From Virgibacillus natechei (GTDB taxonomy: Bacteria > Bacillota > Bacilli > Bacillales > Amphibacillaceae): a stretch of DNA of 64,000 bases. Below, piece by piece: positions 1 to 8,726 of the stretch. The position numbers and the translations under genes are program-made. Position 1 is the stretch's first letter, and every line of letters begins with the position of its first letter. The notes under the pieces were generated by a model. It did not search any database and was not told where the DNA came from. It saw only the letters and a list, made by a program, of their open reading frames with translations. Location: positions 1,736,001 to 1,800,000 of the forward strand of contig NZ_CP110224.1 of the NCBI RefSeq assembly GCF_026013645.1, given 5' to 3'.

Positions 1-5
1 AGAAA

Positions 6-524
6 ATGAATCCATTTCTGCGATTTCTTTTTGCCATTGTGATTCCAATCGTTGTACTCATTATAGTGGTGATCATTATATTTTCTGCTGCAGGCGTAAA
101 TGTAATGGATTGGACAAAGGAAAAAGGGAGTAATATTCCAGTTGTGTCTACTTTTATTACAACAGCGGAAGAGGAGAGTCTTCAGCTTGAAGAGGAGCAA
201 GTTCAGGCTGAAATAGAAAGTAAAGAGGCAGAAATACAGGAATTATATCAAGAGATAGATGGACTTGAGTTCGAAAATGAACAAATGGCGCAGGAAATAC
301 TTAGGTTGGAAAACAATGATGAAAATCCAGAGGACGCAGCTGCTGGTTCATTTAAGGATATGGACAATGAGCAAGCAGCATTAATTATTGAAAACCTGGA
401 AAACGAGACGGCTGTTGCTATTTTAGAAGAAGTATCAGATGAGGTACGTGGTGAGATCTTAGAGGCGATGGACCCCGAAACGGCAGCAACTTTAACACAA
501 TTATTGATTAGTAGTGATGAATAA
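6..524 (+). CDS. ylxF: YlxF, MotE/MgtE-N-like flagellar operon protein
   Basis: A 172-residue protein with one N-terminal membrane segment (about residues 6-30). A Glu/Gln-rich predicted coiled coil follows (about 55-105). The C-terminal helical part (about 120-170) resembles the N-terminal domain of MgtE transporters, as in the MotE family. It sits directly before fliK, as ylxF does in B. subtilis. By family knowledge it is a membrane-anchored accessory of the flagellum, possibly a motor or export chaperone, but its biochemical role is not established. The ATG is five bases from the window edge, so its ribosome-binding site is only partly visible. Confidence 0.8.
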   Translation: MNPFLRFLFAIVIPIVVLIIVVIIIFSAAGVNVMDWTKEKGSNIPVVSTFITTAEEESLQLEEEQVQAEIESKEAEIQELYQEIDGLEFENEQMAQEILRLENNDENPEDAAAGSFKDMDNEQAALIIENLENETAVAILEEVSDEVRGEILEAMDPETAATLTQLLISSDE

Positions 525-544
525 AATGATTCACTTGAAAGGGG

Positions 545-1975
545 GTGAGAAAACTGAATGCGATAGGTATGCTTTTTCAACAAGGGCAATTGTCTTTGCC
601 TTCGTCAGGTAATTTAAAGCAGACTAGTGGAGAAGAAGGTAATTCCTCATTATTTCAAATGCTATTAGATGGCGAACAAGCAACAGAACCACACATTACA
701 AAAATGAAAGATTCTAGTTCTGATAATGAAGTGATGAATCTGGATAACACCCCAACAGAAATGAAAGAACACTTGTACAATATGTTAATGGATTCTGATA
801 AATTTGGAGATAAAGCCATTTCTGAAGATGAAATGGGGGCTAAGTGGTTGAATTTGGATAGCGTGTCAACAGAGATAAAAGAACTATTAAATAACATGTT
901 AATGGATTCTGATAACTTGGAAGGTATAACCATTACTGAAGAAGGAATTGCGAGTAAGTGGATTAATTTGGATCGTTTACCATCCGAGGTGACAGATAAA
1001 TTATTCAACATGATAAATGACTCTGATAATGGGGTGGTGAGCTTAGAGCAATTTTTCGAGTCAGGTATACTACCAACAATATCTGAAGAAGCCTTGATAG
1101 ATACATCTGCTATTCAGAAAGAGTTGGGTGGAATTATTGCAAAGGTTGAAACACTTTTATCCCAGATTGAAACGAAGCAGGATATTAAAAGAGCAGCACC
1201 CAAAATACTAGACTTGCTACAACAATGGACTTCCATGCAAAAGAAGTCAGGTAATAGCGAGTCAAATATTTTATCAACGATGAATAATAAAGAAGGAACG
1301 AAAGAACAGGGAATCTGGAGAGAACTCGTACAATCTTTTCAAAAAAGAGATCAATTAGCAGCAAAACAACACTATAATAGTGATGCTAAAGTTACAAGTT
1401 CAGATATAACGAAATGGATTGGCAACGCATTGGATAACCAGGCGCCTGCTGAGAGATTAGCTGGGCAACCGAATGTGACTAACATGCCAATTACGAGATT
1501 GGAACAACACGCTATCTATCTGAATCAAACGCAAGGTTCTCAGTCTGCTGAGAAGCAATTCATCGAACAATTTCAAAAAATAATGCAAGCGAGTAAATTT
1601 TCAACTATGCCGAATGGAACAAATCAATTATCCATTACAATGCGACCTGAAAATTTAGGTGAAATGATGGTTCGGCTAACACAAGTGAATGGGGAAATGA
1701 CAGTAAAAATTCTTGTTACATCTCAAGCATCAAAAGAAATGCTTGAATCAAACATGGGACAATTGAGAAATATTTTTTCACCACAACAAGTTGTTATTGA
1801 AAAACAGGAATTGACTGCTCAACAAGAACAGGATTTGCAGAAGGATAAGGAAGAGAAAGAAGAACAATTGAAAGACCAAAATAATTCTCACTATCAGGAC
1901 CAGGGCAATGATGAGAAAGACTTGGAAGATGATTTTGAAACACAATTCCAGGAATTATTAAATGAGAAAGTGTAG
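545..1975 (+). CDS. fliK: flagellar hook-length control protein FliK
   Basis: The C-terminal third (about residues 340-425) matches the Flg_hook domain, with the motif SITMRPENLGEM that switches export specificity when the hook is complete. The tail is a charged Glu/Lys/Gln-rich stretch. Unusually, residues 66-174 contain three tandem ~38-residue repeats, each with a DSD triplet (83, 121, 159) followed by an acidic helix, resembling degenerate EF-hand loops. The start is uncertain. The GTG at 545 overlaps the strong Shine-Dalgarno (SD) tract (537-545), a CTG at 554 has better spacing, and the first in-frame ATG is at 569. Function is firm from position and C-terminus; the repeat region is lineage-specific. 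Confidence 0.86.
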   Translation: MRKLNAIGMLFQQGQLSLPSSGNLKQTSGEEGNSSLFQMLLDGEQATEPHITKMKDSSSDNEVMNLDNTPTEMKEHLYNMLMDSDKFGDKAISEDEMGAKWLNLDSVSTEIKELLNNMLMDSDNLEGITITEEGIASKWINLDRLPSEVTDKLFNMINDSDNGVVSLEQFFESGILPTISEEALIDTSAIQKELGGIIAKVETLLSQIETKQDIKRAAPKILDLLQQWTSMQKKSGNSESNILSTMNNKEGTKEQGIWRELVQSFQKRDQLAAKQHYNSDAKVTSSDITKWIGNALDNQAPAERLAGQPNVTNMPITRLEQHAIYLNQTQGSQSAEKQFIEQFQKIMQASKFSTMPNGTNQLSITMRPENLGEMMVRLTQVNGEMTVKILVTSQASKEMLESNMGQLRNIFSPQQVVIEKQELTAQQEQDLQKDKEEKEEQLKDQNNSHYQDQGNDEKDLEDDFETQFQELLNEKV

Positions 1976-1984
1976 GTGCATGTA

Positions 1985-2479
1985 ATGACAACGATTGATC
2001 CGAATTTATACTTGCATAACCAATCAACATCAAGAACACCAAGCCCAGAACTTGGAAAAGATCAATTTTTACAAATACTAATGACGCAATTGCAAAATCA
2101 AGACCCTACAGATCCAATGGACGATTCGCAATTCATATCGCAAATGGCCGAATTCTCTTCATTGGAACAAACAATGAATATGGCAAATTCTATTGATCAA
2201 CTTGTCCAAAATCAAACGGTATCTCCAGTAATTCAAAATAGTCATATGATAGATAAAGAGATTTCGTATCAAGCTTATGAACAAGAAACTGGAGCAGCAC
2301 TAGATATTGAAACTAGTAATGTGGTCGCGGTTAGTCAGCATGAGGGATACGCTGTATTAGAATTAGAAAATGGTGAGAAAATCTATGCAGATGCTGTGTT
2401 ACAAATAAATCATCCAAACATAGAAGACGGGGATAGTGCCACGGACGTAACAGGTCCAAGCCCTGAAGGAAGTGAATAA
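1985..2479 (+). CDS. flgD: flagellar hook-assembly scaffold protein FlgD
   Basis: FlgD forms the temporary cap on which hook subunits polymerise. The N-terminal half has the classic FlgD_N signature, including GKDQFLQILMTQL and QNQDPTDPMDD, followed by a Ser/Gln-rich helical stretch. The protein is 164 residues, of the short Bacillus type lacking the long C-terminal extension of enteric FlgD. I chose ATG 1985 because TAGGTG lies six bases upstream; an in-frame GTG at 1976 has no spaced SD. It lies between fliK and the TIGR02530-type gene, with its stop overlapping the next SD. Confidence 0.92.
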   Translation: MTTIDPNLYLHNQSTSRTPSPELGKDQFLQILMTQLQNQDPTDPMDDSQFISQMAEFSSLEQTMNMANSIDQLVQNQTVSPVIQNSHMIDKEISYQAYEQETGAALDIETSNVVAVSQHEGYAVLELENGEKIYADAVLQINHPNIEDGDSATDVTGPSPEGSE

Positions 2480-2480
2480 C

Positions 2481-2858
2481 ATGGATCATCCTATTCACCA
2501 GTTACAGCAACATCATAACGTACAAATTCCGGCAATGAAAAAGCAAGATGTAAAACAGTCATCAGGTACACCATTTCGTGACGTTTTATCTGAGCAACAA
2601 AATTTAAAGGTCAGTAAGCATGCAAAACAGCGTATGGATGAACGGAATATCCAACTTAATGATACGCAATGGAGTGCAATTACAGAAAAAATGGGTGAAG
2701 CAAAGGGTAAAGGTGTAACAGATTCGTTGGTACTTACGAACGAGGCAGCATTATTAGTTAGTACGAAAAATAATACCGTTGTCACAGCAATGGACCGCGA
2801 AGAAGCGACAAGTAAAATTTTCACAAATATTAATGGAACGATTTTAATAAATGACTAA
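2481..2858 (+). CDS. TIGR02530-type flagellar operon protein
   Basis: A small protein of about 125 residues with the family core around VSKHAKQRMDERNIQL (about residues 44-59) and a C-terminal stretch ending in TNINGTILIND. Members occur between flgD and flgE in Firmicute flagellar operons. The family is annotated only as a flagellar operon protein and no function is proven; a hook-cap or hook-assembly role is inference from position. ATG 2481 is preferred, with AAGGAAG seven bases upstream inside the end of flgD, over the in-frame GTG 2472. Confidence 0.85.
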   Translation: MDHPIHQLQQHHNVQIPAMKKQDVKQSSGTPFRDVLSEQQNLKVSKHAKQRMDERNIQLNDTQWSAITEKMGEAKGKGVTDSLVLTNEAALLVSTKNNTVVTAMDREEATSKIFTNINGTILIND

Positions 2859-2939
2859 GCTGGACCCGATTGGGAGGCTTATACAAGTTGTTGACTGATT
2901 GATACAGCTTATTACTAAAACCAAAAAGGGGATAATAAA

Positions 2940-3791
2940 ATGTTACGTTCAATGTATGCAGGTATTTCAGGAATGCAAGGGTCACAAACAAAATTGGATG
3001 TTATTGGTAATAACATTGCCAATGTGAATACATCTGGTTTTAAAAAAGGTCGTGTGACATTTCAAGATATGATGAGCCAAACCACTTCAGGTGCTCAAGG
3101 TCCAACAGATACACGTGGTGGCGTGAACCCAAATCAAGTAGGACTCGGGTCAAAACAGGGAACAATTGATAATATACAAACACAGGGATTCTTGGAAACA
3201 ACTGAAAACCCATTGGATTTAGCCATTGAAGGTGATGGGATGTTTCAAGTTGAAGAAGGTGAAGCGCAAGGTGATGGAGCTCCTTATTATACACGTGCTG
3301 GGAATTTCTACTTGGATGATGAAGGAGATATTATAAATCCTGATGGATATTACTTAACCGGTGAAGCAACTGTTGAGAGTGCTGCTCAAGATGGTAACGT
3401 CACAGAAGGGGACATAATTCGTTTAACGATACCAGATGAAGCTCAAAGTTTCAGCATTCAATCAAATGGCATCGTTAACTATGTAGATGCAGAGGGAGGA
3501 ACACAAGAAGCAGGCCAAATAGTGCTTGCAAACTTTTCAAACCCGGCTGGACTTGAAAAAGCCGGAAATAATCTATTCCTGGATTCACCAAATGCTGGAT
3601 ATAATGATTTAGTTCCACCCGAGACAGCTGGAACCGGTTCTCTCGTCAGCGGAACGTTGGAAATGTCCAATGTTGACCTTGCAGAGGAATTCACAGAAAT
3701 GATTACCGCACAACGTGCATTCCAGGCCAATACTAGAATTATTACAACATCTGATGAAATCCTGCAAGAGCTTGTTAACCTAAAACGATAA
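2940..3791 (+). CDS. flgE: flagellar hook protein FlgE
   Basis: A 283-residue axial protein. The N-terminus MLRSMYAGISGMQGSQ and the motif VIGNNIANVNTSGFKK are the flagellar rod/hook signature. The C-terminus carries the matching heptad-rich segment with AQRAFQANTRIITTSDE, which packs with the N-terminal helix in the hook core. Its length suits the short FlgE of Bacillus (about 264 residues). It is preceded by an AAAGGGG SD and an 80-base spacer with no clear terminator, and followed by swrD. The axial family is certain; the hook assignment comes from operon position. Confidence 0.93.
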   Translation: MLRSMYAGISGMQGSQTKLDVIGNNIANVNTSGFKKGRVTFQDMMSQTTSGAQGPTDTRGGVNPNQVGLGSKQGTIDNIQTQGFLETTENPLDLAIEGDGMFQVEEGEAQGDGAPYYTRAGNFYLDDEGDIINPDGYYLTGEATVESAAQDGNVTEGDIIRLTIPDEAQSFSIQSNGIVNYVDAEGGTQEAGQIVLANFSNPAGLEKAGNNLFLDSPNAGYNDLVPPETAGTGSLVSGTLEMSNVDLAEEFTEMITAQRAFQANTRIITTSDEILQELVNLKR

Positions 3792-3839
3792 TAAGGAGGG
3801 AGGGAGTGCTCTTTTATTAAGCGTACTCCCGCCATTATT

Positions 3840-4058
3840 ATGATTCAATTAAGACGATTGAACGCAGAACCATTTACACTTAATGCTATTATGATTGAAC
3901 AAATTCAATCCTTTCCTGATACGATGATTACATTAACAAATGGCAAGAAGATTATCGTGCAAAATCCTGAATCGGAAGTCATTGAGTTAGTTAACTCTTA
4001 TTATCGAAAAATAGGTATACAGAAAGTGTTAAATGAAGTAGATAAAGGAAGTGAATAG
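3840..4058 (+). CDS. swrD: FlbD-family protein SwrD
   Basis: A 72-residue protein of the FlbD family. It begins MIQLRRLNAEPFTLNA and contains the conserved stretch TLTNGKKIIVQN. In B. subtilis the orthologue SwrD (YlzI) sits between flgE and fliL and is needed for full flagellar torque and swarming. The gene ends eight bases inside the longest possible fliL frame, so the two are likely translationally coupled. The start ATG directly follows a 48-base spacer that contains a purine-rich SD (AAGGAGGGAGGG at about 3793) far upstream, so initiation may be weak. Confidence 0.9.
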   Translation: MIQLRRLNAEPFTLNAIMIEQIQSFPDTMITLTNGKKIIVQNPESEVIELVNSYYRKIGIQKVLNEVDKGSE

Positions 4059-4059
4059 A

Positions 4060-4470
4060 TTGGTCAGAACGATCGTAACTTCGCTCTTAACGTTAGTGAT
4101 AGGCGCTGCTCTTACAGCGGTAGTATTACTGAATGTTACAGATGAAAATAATGAAGGACAAGCTGAGTCTATTGATGACATTGTCGAACATTCTTATGAC
4201 TCTCCAGAAATAACAACTGACCTTCAGAGCGGCAATTTTGTGCGCATACAATTTAAGTTATTAACAGATAGTGATGCAGCAAGAGAAGAAATAGGCAAGC
4301 GAGACTTTCAGTTAAAAAATATATTAATAAAAGAGTTGGCAACAATGGATGAAGAAGACTTCAAGTCCGACTTATCTGAGCTGGAGGATATTGTTAAATC
4401 AAGGTTAAATGAGGTAATGTCGGAAGGAAATATTACAGATGTTTATACAATAAATAAAATTATGCAATAA
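4060..4470 (+). CDS. fliL: flagellar basal-body protein FliL
   Basis: FliL surrounds or stabilises the stator at the basal body. The sequence shows a single N-terminal membrane segment (about the first 25 residues, LVIGAALTAVVLLNV) followed by an acidic extracytoplasmic domain with the FliL pattern NFVRIQFKLLTDSD. At about 136 residues it matches the B. subtilis protein. AAAGGAAG spans 4044-4051, so TTG 4060 has proper spacing while GTG 4051 overlaps the SD; the former is preferred. The SD lies inside the end of swrD. Confidence 0.9.
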   Translation: MVRTIVTSLLTLVIGAALTAVVLLNVTDENNEGQAESIDDIVEHSYDSPEITTDLQSGNFVRIQFKLLTDSDAAREEIGKRDFQLKNILIKELATMDEEDFKSDLSELEDIVKSRLNEVMSEGNITDVYTINKIMQ

Positions 4471-4513
4471 AAATATAATTTATGAAACTACTCCACTATG
4501 GAGGTGAGTATTT

Positions 4514-5509
4514 TTGACAGATGAAATTCTTTCACAAAATGAAATTGATTCTCTTTTATCTGCGATTACATCAGGTGAAATGGATGCAGAAGAATTGCAG
4601 AAAGAAGAGCAGGAAAAGAAGGTACGTGTTTATGATTTCAAACGAGCACTGCGATATTCAAAGGATCAGATTCGAAGTGTATCCAGAATCCATGAAAATT
4701 ATGCACGGTTGTTGACTACTTTTTTTTCATCGCAATTAAGAACCTACATTAATATTTCAGTTGCTTCAGTAGATCAAATCCCTTACGAAGAATTTATTAG
4801 ATCAATTCCTCAGGTAACGGTGTTAAATATTTATAGTGTTGCACCCCTAGATGGAAGGTTAATTATGGAAGTGAATCCAAACATTGCCTATGCAATGCTT
4901 GATCGTGTACTTGGCGGAAAAGGAAGTAGCGAGAATAAGGTTGAAAAATTTACAGAAATTGAAACGATACTAATATCACAATTATTCGAAAAAGCTGTAG
5001 TCAATCTCCAAGAGGCATGGTCTTCTATTGTGGAACTTGATCCTGTACTTGAGGAGTTTGAGATGAATCCGCAGTTTTTACAAATGGTATCCCCAAATGA
5101 AACGGTTGTTGTGGTTTCACTGCATACAACAATTGGAGAAACAAGTGGGATGATAAATATTTGCATTCCACATAATATTTTGGAACCTATCATTTCCAAA
5201 CTATCTGTTCATTATTGGATGCAAGCTACGACGAATAATAAAGACTCGGATGCATATGAAAAAATATCCAAAAATATACAGGATGTTCAAATAGAAGGAA
5301 AAGCATTTTTAGGAGAAACAGATATCAATATTCAAGAATTTTTAAATTTGAATAAAGGTGATGTAATATCCTTAAATCAATCAATTGATCATCCGCTTAC
5401 AATGGCAATAAATAACGAAGCTAAGTTTTATGTGCAGCCAGGTAACTATAAAAATAAAATGTCAGTGCAAGTATTGGAACAAATTGGGGGGAATGAAAAT
5501 GATGAATGA
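4514..5509 (+). CDS. fliM: flagellar motor switch protein FliM
   Basis: FliM forms the middle of the C-ring and binds phosphorylated CheY. Its extreme N-terminus carries the CheY-binding peptide (EILSQNEIDSLL). This is followed by the CheC-like middle domain (about 45-230) and a C-terminal SpoA domain (about 255-325, ending near MSVQVLEQIG). The length of 331 is typical. The start is TTG 4514, supported by a strong GGAGGTGAG SD six bases upstream. Its 3' end overlaps the start of fliY by 11 bases, and the GGGGGG SD of fliY lies within fliM. Confidence 0.96.
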   Translation: MTDEILSQNEIDSLLSAITSGEMDAEELQKEEQEKKVRVYDFKRALRYSKDQIRSVSRIHENYARLLTTFFSSQLRTYINISVASVDQIPYEEFIRSIPQVTVLNIYSVAPLDGRLIMEVNPNIAYAMLDRVLGGKGSSENKVEKFTEIETILISQLFEKAVVNLQEAWSSIVELDPVLEEFEMNPQFLQMVSPNETVVVVSLHTTIGETSGMINICIPHNILEPIISKLSVHYWMQATTNNKDSDAYEKISKNIQDVQIEGKAFLGETDINIQEFLNLNKGDVISLNQSIDHPLTMAINNEAKFYVQPGNYKNKMSVQVLEQIGGNENDE

Positions 5510-6626
5510 CGGAATGCTTTCTCAAGACGAAATTGACGCTCTATTAAAAGTAAGTTCAGATAACGATGTGAATGAGATCGATTATTTATCAACCATAGAA
5601 GAAGACACACTTGGTGAAATAGGTAATATCTCATTTGGGAACTCTGCAACTACGCTTTCTTCGTTGCTAAATCAAAAGGTTGAAATTACAACCCCTTCCG
5701 TTTCTATTATCCAACAATCGGATTTAGAACAGGAATTTAATGCTGAAGCTATAAATATTTCGGTTAACTATACAGAGGGTTTTATCGGAAATAATGTATT
5801 TGTTATGCAGGCAGAAGCTGCAGCAATTATTTCGGATATTATGTTAGGTGGTGATGGTACATCACCAGAAGAGGATTTAACTGAAATTCATCTAAGTGCT
5901 GTACAGGAAGCCATGAATCAAATGATGGGTGCAGCTGCTACAAGTATGTCTAGTGTTTTTAATAAAAAAGTAGATATAACACCACCATCTATCACTAGTG
6001 AGTCAAACTCCAAGCCTATATTTGATGAAGATGCTTATGTCAAGGTCTCTTTTCAATTAAAGATTGGTAACTTAATAGATTCCATTATCATGCAACTGAT
6101 ACCATTTCCGTTTGCAAAGCAATTAGTGGAACAATTAATGAATAAAGAAGTAGTTGATGAAGCTGCAGTAGCGAAGGAACCAATAGAAAAACAGAGCCAA
6201 CCCAAAGCACAAATGAAAAAAACAACCGAAGAACCAACCAATAATACAACAAATGGATTTAATACAAACCCGCAATATTTAGGAAATTCAATGGATCAAA
6301 GCAATGCAGACATTCAGCATGCAACGTTCTCAAGTTTTAATCCGGTTGAACTGAATAAAAATGAACAGCGAAATTTGGATATGCTTTTGGATGTACCATT
6401 AAAGGTTACCGTTGAACTAGGACGCACGAAACGGTCAATAAAAGATATATTGGATTTAGCGCCTGGATCTATAATTGAGCTTGATAAGTTGGCAGGGGAA
6501 CCTGTAGATATTATGGTGAATGAGAAATTGGTTGCTAAAGGTGAAGTCGTTGTAATTGATGAGAACTTTGGTGTACGAGTATCGGATATAATAAGTCAGA
6601 CCGATCGATTGATGAAACTTAAATAA
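5499..6626 (+). CDS. fliY: flagellar motor switch phosphatase FliY
   Basis: FliY is the Gram-positive FliN counterpart and a CheY-P phosphatase in the C-ring. The N-terminal peptide MLSQDEIDALL mirrors that of FliM and should bind CheY-P. Two CheC-type phosphatase motifs follow, around LGEIGNISFGNSATT (residue ~40) and AVQEAMNQMMGAAATS (~140). A low-complexity linker precedes the FliN-like SpoA domain (about 295-375; LDVPLKVTVELGRTK). ATG 5499 (or 5502) fits the GGGGGG SD at 5485-5491. The 375 residues match B. subtilis FliY (378). Confidence 0.96.
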   Translation: MMNDGMLSQDEIDALLKVSSDNDVNEIDYLSTIEEDTLGEIGNISFGNSATTLSSLLNQKVEITTPSVSIIQQSDLEQEFNAEAINISVNYTEGFIGNNVFVMQAEAAAIISDIMLGGDGTSPEEDLTEIHLSAVQEAMNQMMGAAATSMSSVFNKKVDITPPSITSESNSKPIFDEDAYVKVSFQLKIGNLIDSIIMQLIPFPFAKQLVEQLMNKEVVDEAAVAKEPIEKQSQPKAQMKKTTEEPTNNTTNGFNTNPQYLGNSMDQSNADIQHATFSSFNPVELNKNEQRNLDMLLDVPLKVTVELGRTKRSIKDILDLAPGSIIELDKLAGEPVDIMVNEKLVAKGEVVVIDENFGVRVSDIISQTDRLMKLK

Positions 6627-6650
6627 GATTAAACGAAGGAGGATTAATCA

Positions 6651-7013
6651 ATGTCTCAGCGTATCTTAATTGTTGATGATGCAGCATTCATGCGAATGAT
6701 GATAAAAGATATTCTAACGAAGAGTGGATACAATGTAATTGGGGAAGCACAGGACGGTGCTGAAGCTGTTGAGAAATATAAAGAGTTATCACCAGATCTC
6801 GTTACAATGGATATTACGATGCCTGAAATGGATGGTGTAGAAGCATTAAAAAAAATCCAAGAATTAAACCAAGAGGCAAAGGTGATTATGTGCTCTGCCA
6901 TGGGACAGCAAGCAATGGTAATTGATGCCATTCAAGCCGGGGCAAAGGATTTTATTGTTAAGCCATTTGAAGCAGAACGGGTTATAGAAGCAATACAAAA
7001 GGTCTTACGTTAA
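6651..7013 (+). CDS. cheY: chemotaxis response regulator CheY
   Basis: A single receiver domain of 120 residues. The acidic pocket is D9-D10, the phosphoacceptor is D54 (in VTMDITMPEMDG), the conserved Ser is at 82 and the Lys at 104 (IVKPFE). It has no output domain, so it acts by binding FliM and FliY. In Bacillus, CheY-P promotes counter-clockwise rotation. AAGGAGGA lies upstream of the ATG. Its kinase gene, cheA, is not in its usual place in this operon, so the phosphate donor must be encoded elsewhere. Confidence 0.97.
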   Translation: MSQRILIVDDAAFMRMMIKDILTKSGYNVIGEAQDGAEAVEKYKELSPDLVTMDITMPEMDGVEALKKIQELNQEAKVIMCSAMGQQAMVIDAIQAGAKDFIVKPFEAERVIEAIQKVLR

Positions 7014-7026
7014 GAAACGAGTGATT

Positions 7027-7731
7027 ATGTTGACTAAAAAATTATTCTTTAGTATCTGTGTGACAATCCTTCTCACCAGTAGTGTTTTTTCAGTTCATGT
7101 TGAAGCAAGTACAAATGTATTGGATTGTCTTAACGGTAATAGTGATTGTGAAGAGTTGAATGAGGTACCAGAGGAGCCAGAAATGGATGAAGTTCAAGAT
7201 GAAGAATCACAAGTTCAAAATCAAGATGAAGATGAATCGGTAGCAGGTTCTGAAGGTAGTTTGCCGTTATTTGAATTGGTGAAAATGTTTTTTGCTTTAT
7301 TATTAGTCCTTGCACTTATTTATTTATTACTTAAATTTTTAAGCAAGCGGAATAAATTATTCAATCAAGTAAGATCTTTAGAAAATTTGGGTGGTATATC
7401 AGTTGGTCAGAATAAATCGATTCAAATTGTTCGAATAGGATCAAAGGTTCATCTTATAGGTGTTGGTGAAAATGTAGAAATGCTGCATGAGATTACCGAT
7501 GAAGAAATTAAAAGTGAGTTATTACATAGAGAGACAAATGAAGAAAGTGAATTTACCACAAGTAAAATTTTATCATCATTTTTACAACCAAATTCAGATA
7601 GAGGAAAGCGTACAATGAACCGAAAAAACGAATTTAAAAACCAGTTTTCAATTGAACTGGAGAAACTTAAACAAAATAGAAAAAATATAATCAAGCAGAA
7701 TAAACAGAAAGAAGATAAGCCATATGAATGA
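7027..7731 (+). CDS. fliO: flagellar biosynthesis protein FliO (FliZ)
   Basis: About 234 residues: a cleavable-looking N-terminal signal (LFFSICVTILLTSSVFSVHVEA), an acidic extracytoplasmic spacer, and one membrane segment (about residues 83-105, LPLFELVKMFFALLLVL). A basic cytoplasmic tail follows, starting with the FliO-like motif SLENLGGISVGQNKSIQIV. The B. subtilis counterpart is FliZ/FliO, which assists FliP assembly in the export gate. The start is ambiguous among GTG 7021, ATG 7027 and TTG 7030, since no strong SD is visible. It overlaps fliP by eight bases. Confidence 0.85.
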   Translation: MLTKKLFFSICVTILLTSSVFSVHVEASTNVLDCLNGNSDCEELNEVPEEPEMDEVQDEESQVQNQDEDESVAGSEGSLPLFELVKMFFALLLVLALIYLLLKFLSKRNKLFNQVRSLENLGGISVGQNKSIQIVRIGSKVHLIGVGENVEMLHEITDEEIKSELLHRETNEESEFTTSKILSSFLQPNSDRGKRTMNRKNEFKNQFSIELEKLKQNRKNIIKQNKQKEDKPYE

Positions 7732-8389
7732 ATTCATAGATATGTTTTCCAGTTCTGATCCTGCATCTGTTACAACATCTGTTCAATTGCTATTATTATT
7801 AACCGTCTTATCATTGGCGCCGAGTATTTTAATCTTAATGACTAGTTTTACTAGAATTATAATTGTTCTTTCTTTCGTTCGGACATCACTCGCAACTCAA
7901 CAAATGCCTCCTAATCAGGTTTTAATAGGAATTGCATTATTTTTAACCTTCTTTATTATGGCCCCGACGTTTAGTCAGGTATATGACGAAGCCTTGCAGC
8001 CACTTTTTGAAGAGGATATTACATTGGATGAGGCTTATGAACGTGCTAGTATTCCAATGAAAGATTTTATGGCGGGTCATACTAGACAAAAAGATTTGGC
8101 ATTATTTGTGAATTACGCAGAAATGGATGCTCCTGAAACGGTACAGGATATTCCATTAACGACACTCGTACCAGCATTTGCCATCAGTGAATTGAAAACG
8201 GCTTTTCAGATGGGCTTTATGATTTTTGTTCCATTTTTAATTATTGATATGGCAGTAGCCAGTGTCTTAATGTCGATGGGGATGATGATGCTGCCACCAG
8301 TAATGATTTCACTACCATTTAAGATTCTATTATTTGTCCTAGTAGATGGATGGTATCTCATTACGCATTCATTATTGGGCGGCTTTTAA
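7724..8389 (+). CDS. fliP: flagellar type III export gate protein FliP
   Basis: A 221-residue hydrophobic protein with about four membrane segments and the FliP family signatures LTSFTRIIIVLSFVR and LPFKILLFVLVDGW near the C-terminus. FliP forms the pentameric core of the FliPQR export channel. The extracytoplasmic loop between segments two and three holds the conserved MKDFMAGHTRQKDLALF motif. The start overlaps the end of fliO, with an AGAAGATAAG SD inside that gene. A 64-base gap follows before fliQ. Confidence 0.96.
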   Translation: MNEFIDMFSSSDPASVTTSVQLLLLLTVLSLAPSILILMTSFTRIIIVLSFVRTSLATQQMPPNQVLIGIALFLTFFIMAPTFSQVYDEALQPLFEEDITLDEAYERASIPMKDFMAGHTRQKDLALFVNYAEMDAPETVQDIPLTTLVPAFAISELKTAFQMGFMIFVPFLIIDMAVASVLMSMGMMMLPPVMISLPFKILLFVLVDGWYLITHSLLGGF

Positions 8390-8453
8390 TGTGATTTTAC
8401 TAATTAATCGATGATAAACGGAGTTGTTCTAAAGGAGAGGGGGGCTTTTTAAC

Positions 8454-8723
8454 TTGACTAGTGAATTTGTTTTAACATTAGCAGAAAGAGGCATTTATAC
8501 AATTTTAATGGTTACTGGTCCATTGCTTATCTTAGCATTAACAGTCGGGCTCTTAGTTAGTGTTTTTCAAGCTACAACTCAAATCCAGGAACAAACACTG
8601 GCCTTTATTCCTAAAATAGTAGCTGTTTTTCTTGGTCTGGTTTTCTTTGGCCCCTGGATGCTTACGACAATGATAGAGTTTACTGTAGATGTATTTGAAA
8701 ACTTAAACCGGTTTGTAGGATAA
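8454..8723 (+). CDS. fliQ: flagellar export gate protein FliQ
   Basis: An 89-residue protein with two membrane hairpin segments (about 15-38 and 50-72). The FliQ pattern LLVSVFQATTQIQEQTL lies between them. Four FliQ copies wrap the FliP/FliR core of the export gate. TTG is the start codon, supported by a strong purine SD (AAAGGAGAGGGGG at 8431-8443); no ATG is available near the conserved N-terminus. It is followed after three bases by fliR. Confidence 0.95.
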   Translation: MTSEFVLTLAERGIYTILMVTGPLLILALTVGLLVSVFQATTQIQEQTLAFIPKIVAVFLGLVFFGPWMLTTMIEFTVDVFENLNRFVG

Positions 8724-8726
8724 CTT

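Noticed and set aside
5430..5498. An N-terminal extension of FliY reading from ATG 5430
   Set aside because: It lies inside fliM, precedes the GGGGGG ribosome site and would place 23 unrelated residues before the conserved CheY-binding peptide.
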